64,000 nucleotides of DNA from Streptomyces sp. S4.7 (GTDB lineage: Bacteria; Actinomycetota; Actinomycetes; Streptomycetales; Streptomycetaceae): NCBI RefSeq assembly GCF_010384365.1, contig NZ_CP048397.1:3720001-3784000 (forward strand), read 5' to 3'. The stretch's first letter is position 1. The number at the start of each line of letters is the position of its first letter. This document shows, one piece after another, positions 18,189 to 28,021 of this stretch. The notes under the pieces were generated by a model, which ran no database searches, was not told where the DNA came from, and worked only from the letters and a program-made list of their open reading frames with translations. A program made the position numbers and the translations under genes.

Positions 18189-18244
18189 GAGTAGGGCAGG
18201 CCCCTTCCATCCCAGGCCAGGATGGAACCGGACCTGCCCTACTC
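18189..18244. terminator. Bidirectional terminator between prepilin gene and thiC
   Basis: A 12-bp outer stem (GAGTAGGGCAGG with CCTGCCCTACTC) encloses an inner stem (TTCCATCC with GGATGGAA). It lies between two convergent genes and can serve both. Confidence 0.85.
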
Positions 18245-18288
18245 GCGTTCAACGGCCATGGGCCGTTCCGGGGTCAGAACGCGGCGTG

Positions 18289-20170
<1,882 letters not shown>

Positions 20171-20251
20171 GTGTGTAAAGGCACCACCACGCTAACGCGA
20201 TGTCGGGCGTGCTGAACAGAGGGCCCCCGCCGTTCTTGCGATGATCGGTCG

Positions 20252-21658
20252 GTGACCTCACCCCAGCAGACACCCGATTCGCACGGCCACTCGCACAGCC
20301 ACGGGCCGGCCGCGCCGGTCTCCAAGCACCTGCGCAAGGTCATCGCCGCGGTGCTGATCCCCTTCGCCACGGCCGTCCTTGTCGGACTCGTCGTGCTGTG
20401 GCCCGGCGGCGCCCCGGCGCACGAACGCACCGGTGTCGGCTTCGACCGCCAGACCGAGCAGGGCCAGGTGGTGAAGATCGAGCAGATCGACTGCAAGGAC
20501 GTGAACGCCGCTCAGGTCCCGCCGACGGGCGACACGACGACGCCGGAGGGGCGTGAGGCGCAGCGCGCGCAGACCGGCGACTGCGAGAAGGCGACGGTCG
20601 AGGTGACGACCGGCAAGGACAAGGGGCGCAGGTTCGTCGAGATCGTCCAGCCCGACGCGCCGCGGCAGTTTCACGTGAAACAAGGCGTTGTGGTGGCATT
20701 CGCCCCCGACGCGCCCCGGGATCTCCAGTACTCGGTCACGGACGTGGACCGTTCGACGCCGATGGCGCTGCTCGCCGGGATCTTCGCGCTCGCGGTGGTC
20801 GTGGTGGGGCGGCTGCGCGGGCTGATGGCGCTGATCGCGCTGGTCATCTCGTTCGCCGTGCTGACGCTGTTCATCCTGCCGGCGATTCTTCAGGGCTCGA
20901 ATCCGCTGATCGTCGCGGTCGTCGGCTCAAGCGCGATCATGCTGCTCGCGCTGTACCTGTGCCACGGTCTGACGGCCCGTACATCCGTCGCCGTACTCGG
21001 CACGCTCATCTCGCTGCTGCTGATCGGGCTGCTGGGCTCGCTGTTCATCGGCTGGGCGAGTCTGACGGGCAACACGGACGACAACACCGGACTGATCCAC
21101 GGGCTCTATCCGGAGATCGACATGAGCGGCCTGCTGCTGGCGGGCGTCATCATCGGATCGCTCGGTGTACTGGACGATGTGACGGTCACCCAGACATCGG
21201 CGGTGTGGGAGCTGCGCCAGGCGAATCCCGACATGGGACCGCGTGCTCTCTACCGGGCGGGCATCCGTATCGGGCGTGACCACATCGCGTCGGTGGTCAA
21301 CACGCTCGTACTGGCCTACGCGGGCGCCGCGTTGCCGCTGCTGCTGCTCTTCTCGATCGCCGAGTCGAGCGTGGCGACGGTGGCCAACAGCGAACTGGTG
21401 GCCCAGGAGATCGTACGGACCCTGGTCGGGTCGATCGGTCTGGTCGCGTCGGTGCCGGTGACCACCGTGCTGGCGGCCCTGGTGGTGTCGGCCGACCGGC
21501 CGGGGACGGGGGAAGGCGCGACGCCGGAGACCGAGACGGGAGCGCCGTCGGGGACGCCGTCAGGGGCACCCTCGGGGGCGCCGCCGAAGGCGCCTACCGG
21601 GCGGCCGTTCGGGGGCCTGCGGACGCGGGGCGGCGGCGGGCGGCGCCGCAAGGCGTAA
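20252..21658 (+). CDS. YibE/F-like polytopic membrane protein
   Basis: This 468-residue protein belongs to the YibE/F family of unknown function. It has a His-rich N-terminus (DSHGHSHSHG), one helix, an extracytoplasmic region of about 100 residues with two cysteines, then six or seven helices (for example GVIIGSLGVLDDVTVTQTSAVWELR, the conserved family block). The tail is Ala/Pro/Gly-rich. The GTG start at 20252 is taken because the frame opens there. An intact parS lies within the gene and encodes FHVK. It converges on ssgA with only 4 bp between stops. Confidence 0.85.
   Translation: MTSPQQTPDSHGHSHSHGPAAPVSKHLRKVIAAVLIPFATAVLVGLVVLWPGGAPAHERTGVGFDRQTEQGQVVKIEQIDCKDVNAAQVPPTGDTTTPEGREAQRAQTGDCEKATVEVTTGKDKGRRFVEIVQPDAPRQFHVKQGVVVAFAPDAPRDLQYSVTDVDRSTPMALLAGIFALAVVVVGRLRGLMALIALVISFAVLTLFILPAILQGSNPLIVAVVGSSAIMLLALYLCHGLTARTSVAVLGTLISLLLIGLLGSLFIGWASLTGNTDDNTGLIHGLYPEIDMSGLLLAGVIIGSLGVLDDVTVTQTSAVWELRQANPDMGPRALYRAGIRIGRDHIASVVNTLVLAYAGAALPLLLLFSIAESSVATVANSELVAQEIVRTLVGSIGLVASVPVTTVLAALVVSADRPGTGEGATPETETGAPSGTPSGAPSGAPPKAPTGRPFGGLRTRGGGGRRRKA
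20668..20681. promoter_or_regulatory. parS site inside the YibE/F gene
   Basis: This is a perfect GTTTCACGTGAAAC within coding sequence, read in frame as QFHVKQ. It is identical to the other eight copies in this window. Confidence 0.95.
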
Positions 21659-21662
21659 GCGC

Positions 21663-22097
21663 TCAGCCCGCGTTCTCCTCGGCGAGGATGCGCCCCAGCG
21701 TCTCCTCCAGGTTGGTCTCGAAGTGCCCGAGCGTCATCTCCTGGCCGAGCGGGACCAGCCGGTCCGTACGGTCGAGGAAGGCCACCAGCGGTGGTGCGCT
21801 GACGCGGAACAGGGCGCGTTCGGTGCCGACCTGGAGTCTGATGTGGACATCGGAGAGCTCTTCGGGCTCGGTCGGCGAGATGTACACGTCGCCGTCGCCG
21901 CTGGGTTCGTTGATGCCGTCGACCAGCAGCTCGCGGCCGAAGGCCCAGGTGACCGGGGCGTCGCCGGGCAGATGGAACGTCATCCGCACCGCGTAGGGGT
22001 CCGCCGTCTCGTAACGGAGTTCCACGGGAATTCGGAATGAGAGCTCCTCGGAGACGAGGAAACTCATCAGGACTTCGGCCTGAACCAACTCGCGCAT
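21663..22097 (-). CDS. ssgA: Sporulation cell-division activator SsgA
   Basis: This 144-residue SsgA-like protein (SALP) is found only in sporulating actinomycetes. It helps place septa and activate the cell-wall machinery during sporulation-specific division. The sequence MSFLVSEELSFRIPVELRYETADPYAVRMTFHLPGD, read in parts, and PVTWAFGRELL are diagnostic of SsgA itself and not its paralogues. Adjacent ATGs at 22100 and 22097 both fit a GGGG ribosome site; 22097 gives the MRE-like start known for SsgA. ssgR lies 149 bp upstream on the same strand and is its known activator. Confidence 0.95.
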   Translation of the reverse strand: MRELVQAEVLMSFLVSEELSFRIPVELRYETADPYAVRMTFHLPGDAPVTWAFGRELLVDGINEPSGDGDVYISPTEPEELSDVHIRLQVGTERALFRVSAPPLVAFLDRTDRLVPLGQEMTLGHFETNLEETLGRILAEENAG

Positions 22098-22249
22098 CAT
22101 GTACCCCGCAGTTGATGACGGAAAGTTACGGAGAGTAAGAAATTCAGAGGGATTTCGGGGGTTTGAAGGGTGAAACGTCCGATATTGATGCCCCTTGATC
22201 CTCTTCTTAATCGTCCAACACGCAGTAACGGATCACAAGGAGTGATATT

Positions 22250-23026
22250 TCAGATACTGATAGAGAATTCCAGCGAGCCGATCAAGTTTCCGATCTCTTT
22301 GCATAGCCGTTCGACATTGGGAAGCAGTTTTCTCTCCTGATGCAGCGGCACCGACGTCGCGAGCGCCGCGACCGTCGGCCCGTGCGGCACGGGTACGGCG
22401 GCGCAGACCTGGCCGAGCACGTACTCCTGCCGCTCCAGAAAGGGTCCCGTACGCCCCCTGGCACCGAGGCGCGACAGAAGTGCGCGCCGGTCCGCCACGG
22501 AGTAGGGGGTGAGCGGGCCCACGGGGTGCCGGTCGAGGTGGTCCCGGCGGGCGGCCTCGTCGAGCTGGCCCAGCAGGCACTGGCCGATCGCGTGCGCGTG
22601 CCCGGTCTCGCGGAAATCCGCCCATTCGGCGACGGCGGGCGCGGCGGGGCTGTCGGCGACCGCGACGATCTCGATCTCGCCCTCTCGGTAGACCGCGAAA
22701 TAGACGGGCGCCCCGATCAGATCGCGGCAGTACTCCATCGACTCGGCCAACGTGCGGCAGGCCGGGCCGGTCCCGGGGCCTTCGCCGCTCACCAGGCGGT
22801 CCACCGCGGCGCCGAGGAAGAAGACGCCCTTCTCACGGCGCAGATAGCCCTCGTGGGTCAGGGTGCGCAGCAGGTGATAGGCGGTGGGGAGGGGAAGGCC
22901 GGCCTCCCGGGCGAGCTGTTTCGCCGGTGCCCCGTTCGGATGGGCGCCGGCCGACTCCAGCAGACGCAGCGCTCGCCGCACCGAACCGATCAGGGTAGGG
23001 GCAGCTGACGTGCTCGCTGTGGCCAA
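22250..23026 (-). CDS. ssgR: IclR-family activator SsgR
   Basis: This 258-residue IclR-type regulator has an N-terminal winged helix (RRALRLLESAGAHPNGAPAKQLAREAGLPLPTAYHLLRTL in sections) and a C-terminal effector-binding domain. Its place directly upstream of ssgA identifies it as SsgR, the activator of ssgA in Streptomyces. The only sensible start is a TTG at 23026 with GGGGGTG a few bases upstream. The DNA downstream (22101-22249) is unusually AT-rich for this genome and should hold the ssgA promoters. Confidence 0.93.
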   Translation of the reverse strand: MATASTSAAPTLIGSVRRALRLLESAGAHPNGAPAKQLAREAGLPLPTAYHLLRTLTHEGYLRREKGVFFLGAAVDRLVSGEGPGTGPACRTLAESMEYCRDLIGAPVYFAVYREGEIEIVAVADSPAAPAVAEWADFRETGHAHAIGQCLLGQLDEAARRDHLDRHPVGPLTPYSVADRRALLSRLGARGRTGPFLERQEYVLGQVCAAVPVPHGPTVAALATSVPLHQERKLLPNVERLCKEIGNLIGSLEFSISI

Positions 23027-23350
23027 AGGTCACCCCCGGGCGTACTGACGGGCGTGCGCCCGCTCGCGGGGGCCGCCCCCGCACCTGTCACACCCCCGGT
23101 GACCCGAGACAGAGTCTGAGGCCCGGCGCCGGGAACTCGCACAATGCATTGGTCAAAATGACCGGCGACGCTGTTTTCGCAAGGGGTGCCAGAGGCTTGC
23201 CACTCTAATGGCAGTCTCTGAGGTGGAAGTGGTTTCGTCTCCGCCTTTCCCCCGCGCGGGCTAACGGCCGGGGCGGGGGCCGCCCCCGGCGGGGGCGGGA
23301 CGGCGGCGGAACGACAGGGGCGGGGGTACGAATGTGGAGGACGGCGCGGG
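23027..23350. other. 324-bp intergenic region upstream of ssgR
   Basis: This lies between the leftward ssgR and the end of a small leftward gene. It contains an AT-richer part at about 23145-23180 that may hold the ssgR promoter. No RNA gene is recognised. Confidence 0.35.
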
Positions 23351-23566
23351 CTACCAGTCACCTCGCGAGGACGACGCCGTGAACTTCCGCACCGCGTAGA
23401 CGAGCCCACCGACCAGGGCCACCAGGATCAGCAGCTTGAAGAGCAGTCCGATCACAAAACCGACCACGCTCGCGATCAGCCCGCCGAACACGACGAGCAC
23501 GACCACGGGCAACGCGATCCACTTCACCCACCAGGGCATTCCCGCGACCATCTCCCGCACCGCCAT
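23351..23566 (-). CDS. Small membrane protein (DUF5326-like)
   Basis: This 71-residue actinomycete protein has a tryptophan-rich start (MPWWVKWIALP) and two adjacent hydrophobic segments covering residues 15-58, with a short basic tail. It fits the DUF5326 type, which has no known function. The ATG at 23566 has AGGTAGGGA about 5 bases upstream. It sits between ssgR and the cupin gene, all leftward, but the gaps (324 and 162 bp) argue against a single operon. Confidence 0.8.
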   Translation of the reverse strand: MAVREMVAGMPWWVKWIALPVVVLVVFGGLIASVVGFVIGLLFKLLILVALVGGLVYAVRKFTASSSRGDW

Positions 23567-23728
23567 CGTCCCTACCTCGTTCCGTGAGTACCTGAAGCAC
23601 GCAGAAGCGTGAATACCTGATGAGCGTTCCCGCTGCTTCCGATGCTAGAGCGGCGCGGGGCGGAGCGGAGGCCCCGCGGCCCTGGAACTCCCCTGATCCG
23701 ACCCTGACGGAATCATGAGGGTCCGGCC

Positions 23729-24046
23729 TCAGCCCTCCGGAGGGGAGAAGACGACCATCACCCGCAGGTCCTCGGTGATGTGGTGGAACTTGTGCGGCTG
23801 ACCGGCCGGTACGTAGACGACGCTGCCGCGACCGACCTGCGTCGTCTCCATACCCACGGTGATCGATGCGCGCCCGCTCACGACGAAGTAGACCTCGTCC
23901 TGTCGGTGCGGCTGCTGCGGGTCGATGGTCCCGGCGTCCAGCGCGTACAGGCCGACGGACATATTCCGTTCCCGTACAAACTGCAGATACGCCCCGTCGT
24001 TGGCGGCACGTTCCGCCTCCAGCTCGTCCAGTCGGAATGCCTTCAT
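23729..24046 (-). CDS. Cupin-domain protein
   Basis: This 105-residue single-domain cupin has a predicted beta-barrel with metal-binding motif 1 (PQQPHRQDEVYFVVSGRASI, with His, His-like and Glu ligands) and motif 2 (VYVPAGQPHKFHHI). Such proteins can be dioxygenases, isomerases or ligand sensors; which applies here cannot be told. The ATG at 24046 is only 14 bp from the divergent start at 24061. Confidence 0.88.
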   Translation of the reverse strand: MKAFRLDELEAERAANDGAYLQFVRERNMSVGLYALDAGTIDPQQPHRQDEVYFVVSGRASITVGMETTQVGRGSVVYVPAGQPHKFHHITEDLRVMVVFSPPEG

Positions 24047-24060
24047 GCCACGATCTCACC

Positions 24061-24441
24061 ATGAAGAATTTCGTAGTCAAGACGATCGCCAACGCCGGAG
24101 CGCTGGCCGTCGCGATCTGGCTGATCAATGACATCACCCTGACCGGCGACAGCACCGGCAAGAAGGCGCTGGCACTGGTGGTCGTGGCGCTGATCTTCGG
24201 AGTGGTGAACTTCGTCGTCAAGCCCATAGTCCAGCTGCTGACACTGCCGCTGTTCATCGTCACCCTGGGGCTGTTCACCCTGGTCGTGAACGCGCTGATG
24301 CTGTTGCTGACCTCCTGGTTCGCCGACAAGCTCGACCTGAGCTTCCATGTCGAGGGTTTCTGGACCGCGGTGCTCGGCGGGCTCATCATCTCGATCGTGT
24401 CGTGGGCGCTGAACGTCGCGCTCCCCGACGACAAGGACTGA
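24061..24441 (+). CDS. Phage-holin-family (PF04020-like) membrane protein
   Basis: This 126-residue protein has four hydrophobic helices and the conserved family pattern FGVVNFVVKPIVQLLTLPLFIVTLGLF. Members are widespread chromosomal membrane proteins despite the phage name, and no phage genes are nearby. There is no ribosome site before the ATG at 24061, and the divergent cupin start is 14 bp away, so the mRNA may be leaderless. The next gene, a PLP lyase, begins 6 bp after its stop, making a probable two-gene operon. Confidence 0.88.
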   Translation: MKNFVVKTIANAGALAVAIWLINDITLTGDSTGKKALALVVVALIFGVVNFVVKPIVQLLTLPLFIVTLGLFTLVVNALMLLLTSWFADKLDLSFHVEGFWTAVLGGLIISIVSWALNVALPDDKD

Positions 24442-24447
24442 TCCCCC

Positions 24448-25602
24448 TTGGACCCCATGAACCTTGTGGAGCCGGCGGGGAGCGGCCTCGGGGACGGCAC
24501 ACGCGCCGTCCGGGCAGGGCTGCCCGACCCGGTGAAATACGAACCGACCATGCCGGGCCCGGTGTTCGCCGCCCACTTTCATCTGCCGGGTGAGCCGACG
24601 GGTCCCTACACCTACGGCCGCGACACCAATCCGACCTGGACCCATCTCGAACGTGCCATCAGCGAGCTGGAGGCGCCCGGCCGGAGCGTCGAGACCGTCG
24701 CCTTCGCCTCCGGGATGGCCGCGATCTCGGCGGTGCTCTTCTCCCAGCTGCGCACCGGCGACGCGGTCGTCCTGCCCGACGACGGCTATCAGGCGCTGCC
24801 GCTGCTGCGGGAGCAGCTCACGGCGTACGGCATCGAGGTACGGACCGCGCCCACCGCGGACGACGCGCAGCTCGGTGTGCTGGCCGGTGCCCGGCTGCTG
24901 TGGATCGAGACCCCGTCCAACCCCGGGCTCGATGTCTGCGACATCCGCCGGCTGGTGCGGGCCGCGCACGACCGGGGCACTCTCGTCGCCGTCGACAACA
25001 CGCTCGCCACACCGCTCGGCCAGCGGCCCCTGGAGCTCGGCGCGGACTTCTCCGTGGCCAGCGACACCAAGGGCATGACGGGCCACGGCGACATCCTCCT
25101 GGGCCATGTGACCTGCGAGGATCCCGAGCTGGCGGCGGGTGTGCGGCGCTGGCGCAAGATCGCCGGGGCCATCCCCGGACCGATGGAGGCCTGGCTCGCC
25201 CACCGCTCGCTGTCCACGCTCCAGCTCCGCGTCGACCGCCAGTGCGCGACCGCGCTGCTGCTGGCGCGGGCGCTGGCCGGGCGCGCCGATGTGAGCGGAC
25301 TGCGGTATCCGGGGCTGCCCGACGACCCCTCGCACGCAGTCGCCTCGGCGCAGATGCGGCGGTACGGGTGCGTGGTGTCGTTCGTCCTGCCCGACCGCGA
25401 TCACGCCGAGCGTTTCCTGGACGCACTGCGGCTGGTGGACGACGCGACGAGCTTCGGCGGTCTGCGCTCGACCGCGGAACGGCGGGGGCGGTGGGGCGGC
25501 GACGCGGTACCGGAGGGCTTCGTCCGGTTCTCCGTCGGAGCCGAGGACCCCGACGATCTCGTCGCCGACGTCCTGCGCGCACTGGCGGAAGCCGCCGGCT
25601 GA
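24448..25602 (+). CDS. Cystathionine gamma-lyase/synthase-type PLP enzyme
   Basis: This 384-residue Cys/Met metabolism enzyme (fold-type I PLP) keeps the cofactor landmarks TYGRDTNPTW, FASGMAAISAVL, WIETPSNPGLDV, VAVDNTLATPLGQRPLELGAD and the PLP lysine in ASDTKGMTGHGD, and ends with FVRFSVGAEDPDDL. It could cleave or form cystathionine; the exact reaction is unproven. A TTG at 24448 has AAGGA about 11 bases upstream; the ATG at 24457 is the alternative start. It follows the holin-like gene by 6 bp. Confidence 0.9.
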   Translation: MDPMNLVEPAGSGLGDGTRAVRAGLPDPVKYEPTMPGPVFAAHFHLPGEPTGPYTYGRDTNPTWTHLERAISELEAPGRSVETVAFASGMAAISAVLFSQLRTGDAVVLPDDGYQALPLLREQLTAYGIEVRTAPTADDAQLGVLAGARLLWIETPSNPGLDVCDIRRLVRAAHDRGTLVAVDNTLATPLGQRPLELGADFSVASDTKGMTGHGDILLGHVTCEDPELAAGVRRWRKIAGAIPGPMEAWLAHRSLSTLQLRVDRQCATALLLARALAGRADVSGLRYPGLPDDPSHAVASAQMRRYGCVVSFVLPDRDHAERFLDALRLVDDATSFGGLRSTAERRGRWGGDAVPEGFVRFSVGAEDPDDLVADVLRALAEAAG

Positions 25603-25609
25603 ACCGTGG

Positions 25610-25686
25610 GCGAGACCCCGGGCGGAACGGACGGTCCGAGCCTCCCCCCTCGTGGCTCGGGCCGTCCGTTCCGCCCCGGGTCTCGC
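25610..25686. terminator. Very long hairpin terminator
   Basis: Two 33-bp arms (25610-25642 and 25654-25686) pair with about two mismatches around an 11-base loop. It lies 7 bp after the PLP enzyme stop. Confidence 0.85.
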
Positions 25687-25755
25687 GCGCGAAGAACCAC
25701 GCCAGCAAGGCTAGTTGACTCTGCGTCAGTGTCCAATCACGGTAGCGACAGCCGC

Positions 25756-25773
25756 CTATCGACTTATTTATAG
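25756..25773. promoter_or_regulatory. Candidate LysR-type binding site
   Basis: CTAT-N10-ATAG in an AT-rich stretch, about 64-81 bp before the LysR start. The layout fits autoregulation, but the match is only a short inverted repeat. Confidence 0.3.
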
Positions 25774-25836
25774 TTGGACGTTCCGGCGAAGGGCCCGGGA
25801 CGGGTTCGGACGGACCGGAAGTTGAGGAGGGCTGCC

Positions 25837-26730
25837 ATGGACCTGGCCCTGCTGCGTACCTTCGTCACCGTGCACCGAGCCGGATCGTTCACCCGCGCCG
25901 CCGCCCTGCTCGGGCTCTCCCAGCCCGCGGTCACCGGCCAGATACGCACCCTGGAACGCCAGTTGGGCCGCCCGCTGTTCCTGCGCCAGGCCCGTGGCGT
26001 CACCCCCACCACCATGGGCGACGAACTCGCCCACCGTGCCGCTCCCCATCTCGACGCCCTGGTCGAGATCACCGAGACCGGTCTCGACGAGGAGTCCGGC
26101 GTACGGACGCTGCATCTCGCCGGGCCGCCCGAGTTCACCTCCGTACGCGCCCTGCCCGCGCTCACAGCGCTGATCAGCCAGGGGCTCGCCCTCCGCGCCT
26201 CCTTCTTCGCCGACGCCGAGGAACTCCTGGACGGCCTCGCCGCAGGACACCACGACCTCGCCATCGTCACCGCCCGGCCACGCGGCGGACTGCTCACCTC
26301 GACCCCGCTCTGCGACGAGGAGCACGTCCTGGTCGCCTCGCCGCGCTGGGCGGCGCGGCTGGGCCACGACGTGCTGCGCGAGGGCCATGTCGTACTGGAG
26401 CAGCTTCCGGTGGTGGAGGTACACGAGTCCCTGCCGCTCGTCTCGCGCTACTGGGCGTCGGTCTTCGACTCACGGCCGGCCGCCGCGGGCGCCGTCATCG
26501 CACCCGACCTGCGCGCCGTCCTGGAGAGCGCGGCGGCCGGCGCCGGGCTGGCCGTGCTGCCCCGCTATCTGTGCGAAGCCGCACTGGAACGCGGTGAGAT
26601 CGTCGCTCTCTACGATCCGCCGGTGCCCCCGCTGCGGACGTACTTTCTCGTCGTACGGACCGGCACACTGGCCCTTCCGCACATCGCGCGGGCGCACGAA
26701 TGGCTGCTGCGTGCTTCGGTCGACTGGTGA
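25837..26730 (+). CDS. LysR-family transcriptional regulator
   Basis: This 297-residue regulator begins with a standard LysR helix-turn-helix (LLRTFVTVHRAGSFTRAAALLGLSQPAVTGQIRTLE in sections, residues 4-40). The effector-binding domain follows. The ATG at 25837 is preferred over the upstream in-frame codon at 25774 because GAGGAGG lies 7 bases before it and the protein then starts at MDLALLRTF. The adjacent NUDIX gene, 52 bp downstream, may be cotranscribed. The target genes are unknown. Confidence 0.92.
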   Translation: MDLALLRTFVTVHRAGSFTRAAALLGLSQPAVTGQIRTLERQLGRPLFLRQARGVTPTTMGDELAHRAAPHLDALVEITETGLDEESGVRTLHLAGPPEFTSVRALPALTALISQGLALRASFFADAEELLDGLAAGHHDLAIVTARPRGGLLTSTPLCDEEHVLVASPRWAARLGHDVLREGHVVLEQLPVVEVHESLPLVSRYWASVFDSRPAAAGAVIAPDLRAVLESAAAGAGLAVLPRYLCEAALERGEIVALYDPPVPPLRTYFLVVRTGTLALPHIARAHEWLLRASVDW

Positions 26731-26782
26731 CCGCGCGGGCCCGGGGAGTTTCGGCACGGCCGTATCGGGCCACGCTCTTCCC

Positions 26783-27262
26783 ATGACCGAACGGCCCGTG
26801 GTCAAGCGCACCGCACGCGCCATCCTGCTCGACGGCGACCATCTCGTCCTGATCAAGCGCACCAAGCCGGGTGTGGATCCGTACTGGCTGACTCCCGGCG
26901 GCGGGGTGGAGCCCGACGACGCCACCGTTGTCGCCGCGCTCCACCGCGAGGTCGACGAGGAACTGGGCGCCAAGATCACCGATGTCGTGCCCTGCTTCGT
27001 CGACACCGTCGAGCACATCGCGGACGGCGGCATCACCGGTGTGAAGGTGCAGCACTTCTTCGTCTGCCGGCTCGAATCGCTGGACCCGTCACTGCGGCAC
27101 GGGCCGGAGATCGACGAGCCGTGCGGGGAGTACGAGATCGTACGGGTGCCGTTCAGCCGGGTCGGGATCGCCGCCGTCCATCTCGTCCCGCTCTCGCTGC
27201 GGCACTATCTGGACGGCAACATCGAGGGCGTACGGGCGATGCACGCGCCCGACCTGGGCTGA
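26783..27262 (+). CDS. NUDIX hydrolase
   Basis: This 159-residue protein contains the NUDIX box GGGVEPDDATVVAALHREVDEELGA, read in parts, with the REVDEEL core that binds Mg2+. NUDIX enzymes hydrolyse nucleoside diphosphates linked to another moiety; the substrate is not evident. The ATG at 26783 follows the LysR stop by 52 bp and has no strong ribosome site. It converges with the HAD phosphatase gene, 14 bp between stops. Confidence 0.9.
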   Translation: MTERPVVKRTARAILLDGDHLVLIKRTKPGVDPYWLTPGGGVEPDDATVVAALHREVDEELGAKITDVVPCFVDTVEHIADGGITGVKVQHFFVCRLESLDPSLRHGPEIDEPCGEYEIVRVPFSRVGIAAVHLVPLSLRHYLDGNIEGVRAMHAPDLG

Positions 27263-27276
27263 CACGCCGACCGGCC

Positions 27277-27954
27277 TCAGCCGCGCGAGTGCGGGCGGGT
27301 GCTCAGCAGTTCGAACGCCTCGCGCAGATCGCCGCCCCGGTAGGTGTGCGTGGCGAGCCCGGTCAGATGGTGGTCCGCGTTCACCGCCACCGCGCGGGGG
27401 ACGGACGCGAAGATCGCCGCGTCGGACATGGAGTCCCCGAAGGCGACACAGTCTTCGAGGCGGACACCGAACCGCTTACACAGCTCGTTCGCGATCCGGA
27501 CCTTGGCCGCCGTGTCGAGGATCCCCGACCGGTCCACCGGCCCGGTGAACGGCAGGGCCGGCCAGCGTGAGCCATGGGTGGCGTGCGCGCCCCACGGCAG
27601 CAGGCGTTCGACGAAGAAGTCCGGCGACAGCGTGATCACGGCGCAGTAGTCGCCGCGTGCACGGATGTCCGCCCAGACCTCGCGGATGCCGGCCAGCCAC
27701 GGCGCCCCCTCGAAGGCCGTCTCGACCTGCGCGGCGGTCAGCTCCGCCCACAGCTCCCTGGCCCGGACGGCGAACTCGTCCGGGGCCAGCCCCGCGGTCA
27801 GGAACTCACGCTCCAGCTCCGCGATCTCGGCACTCACACCGAGCTGCCGGGAGATCTCGACGGCGGCGGCCGATCCCCGGATCAGCGTGCCGTCGAGATC
27901 GAACAGATGCAGGGTACGCGGGCGGTCGTGGATGTTCTTCCCGGGGCTCTCCAT
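27277..27954 (-). CDS. HAD-IB phosphatase (SerB-like)
   Basis: This 225-residue HAD-superfamily phosphatase has motif I LFDLDGTLI (two aspartates), the helical cap, motif II VITLSPDF, a motif III lysine in AKVRIANELC, and motif IV AFGDSMSDAAIF. The order and spacing resemble phosphoserine phosphatase-like HAD-IB proteins. The substrate is not established. The ATG at 27954 starts divergently from the membrane gene at 28022, 67 bp away. Confidence 0.88.
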   Translation of the reverse strand: MESPGKNIHDRPRTLHLFDLDGTLIRGSAAAVEISRQLGVSAEIAELEREFLTAGLAPDEFAVRARELWAELTAAQVETAFEGAPWLAGIREVWADIRARGDYCAVITLSPDFFVERLLPWGAHATHGSRWPALPFTGPVDRSGILDTAAKVRIANELCKRFGVRLEDCVAFGDSMSDAAIFASVPRAVAVNADHHLTGLATHTYRGGDLREAFELLSTRPHSRG

Positions 27955-28021
27955 GTACGCCGAGGTTAGTACGGGCGGTTACTCCCGCCGTCAGACGCCC
28001 TCCGCCGCGGATCGCGGCACC

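Noticed and set aside
24061..24441. Holin-family protein as a sign of a prophage
   Set aside because: PF04020-type proteins are common chromosomal membrane proteins. No integrase, capsid, lysin or attachment site is near.
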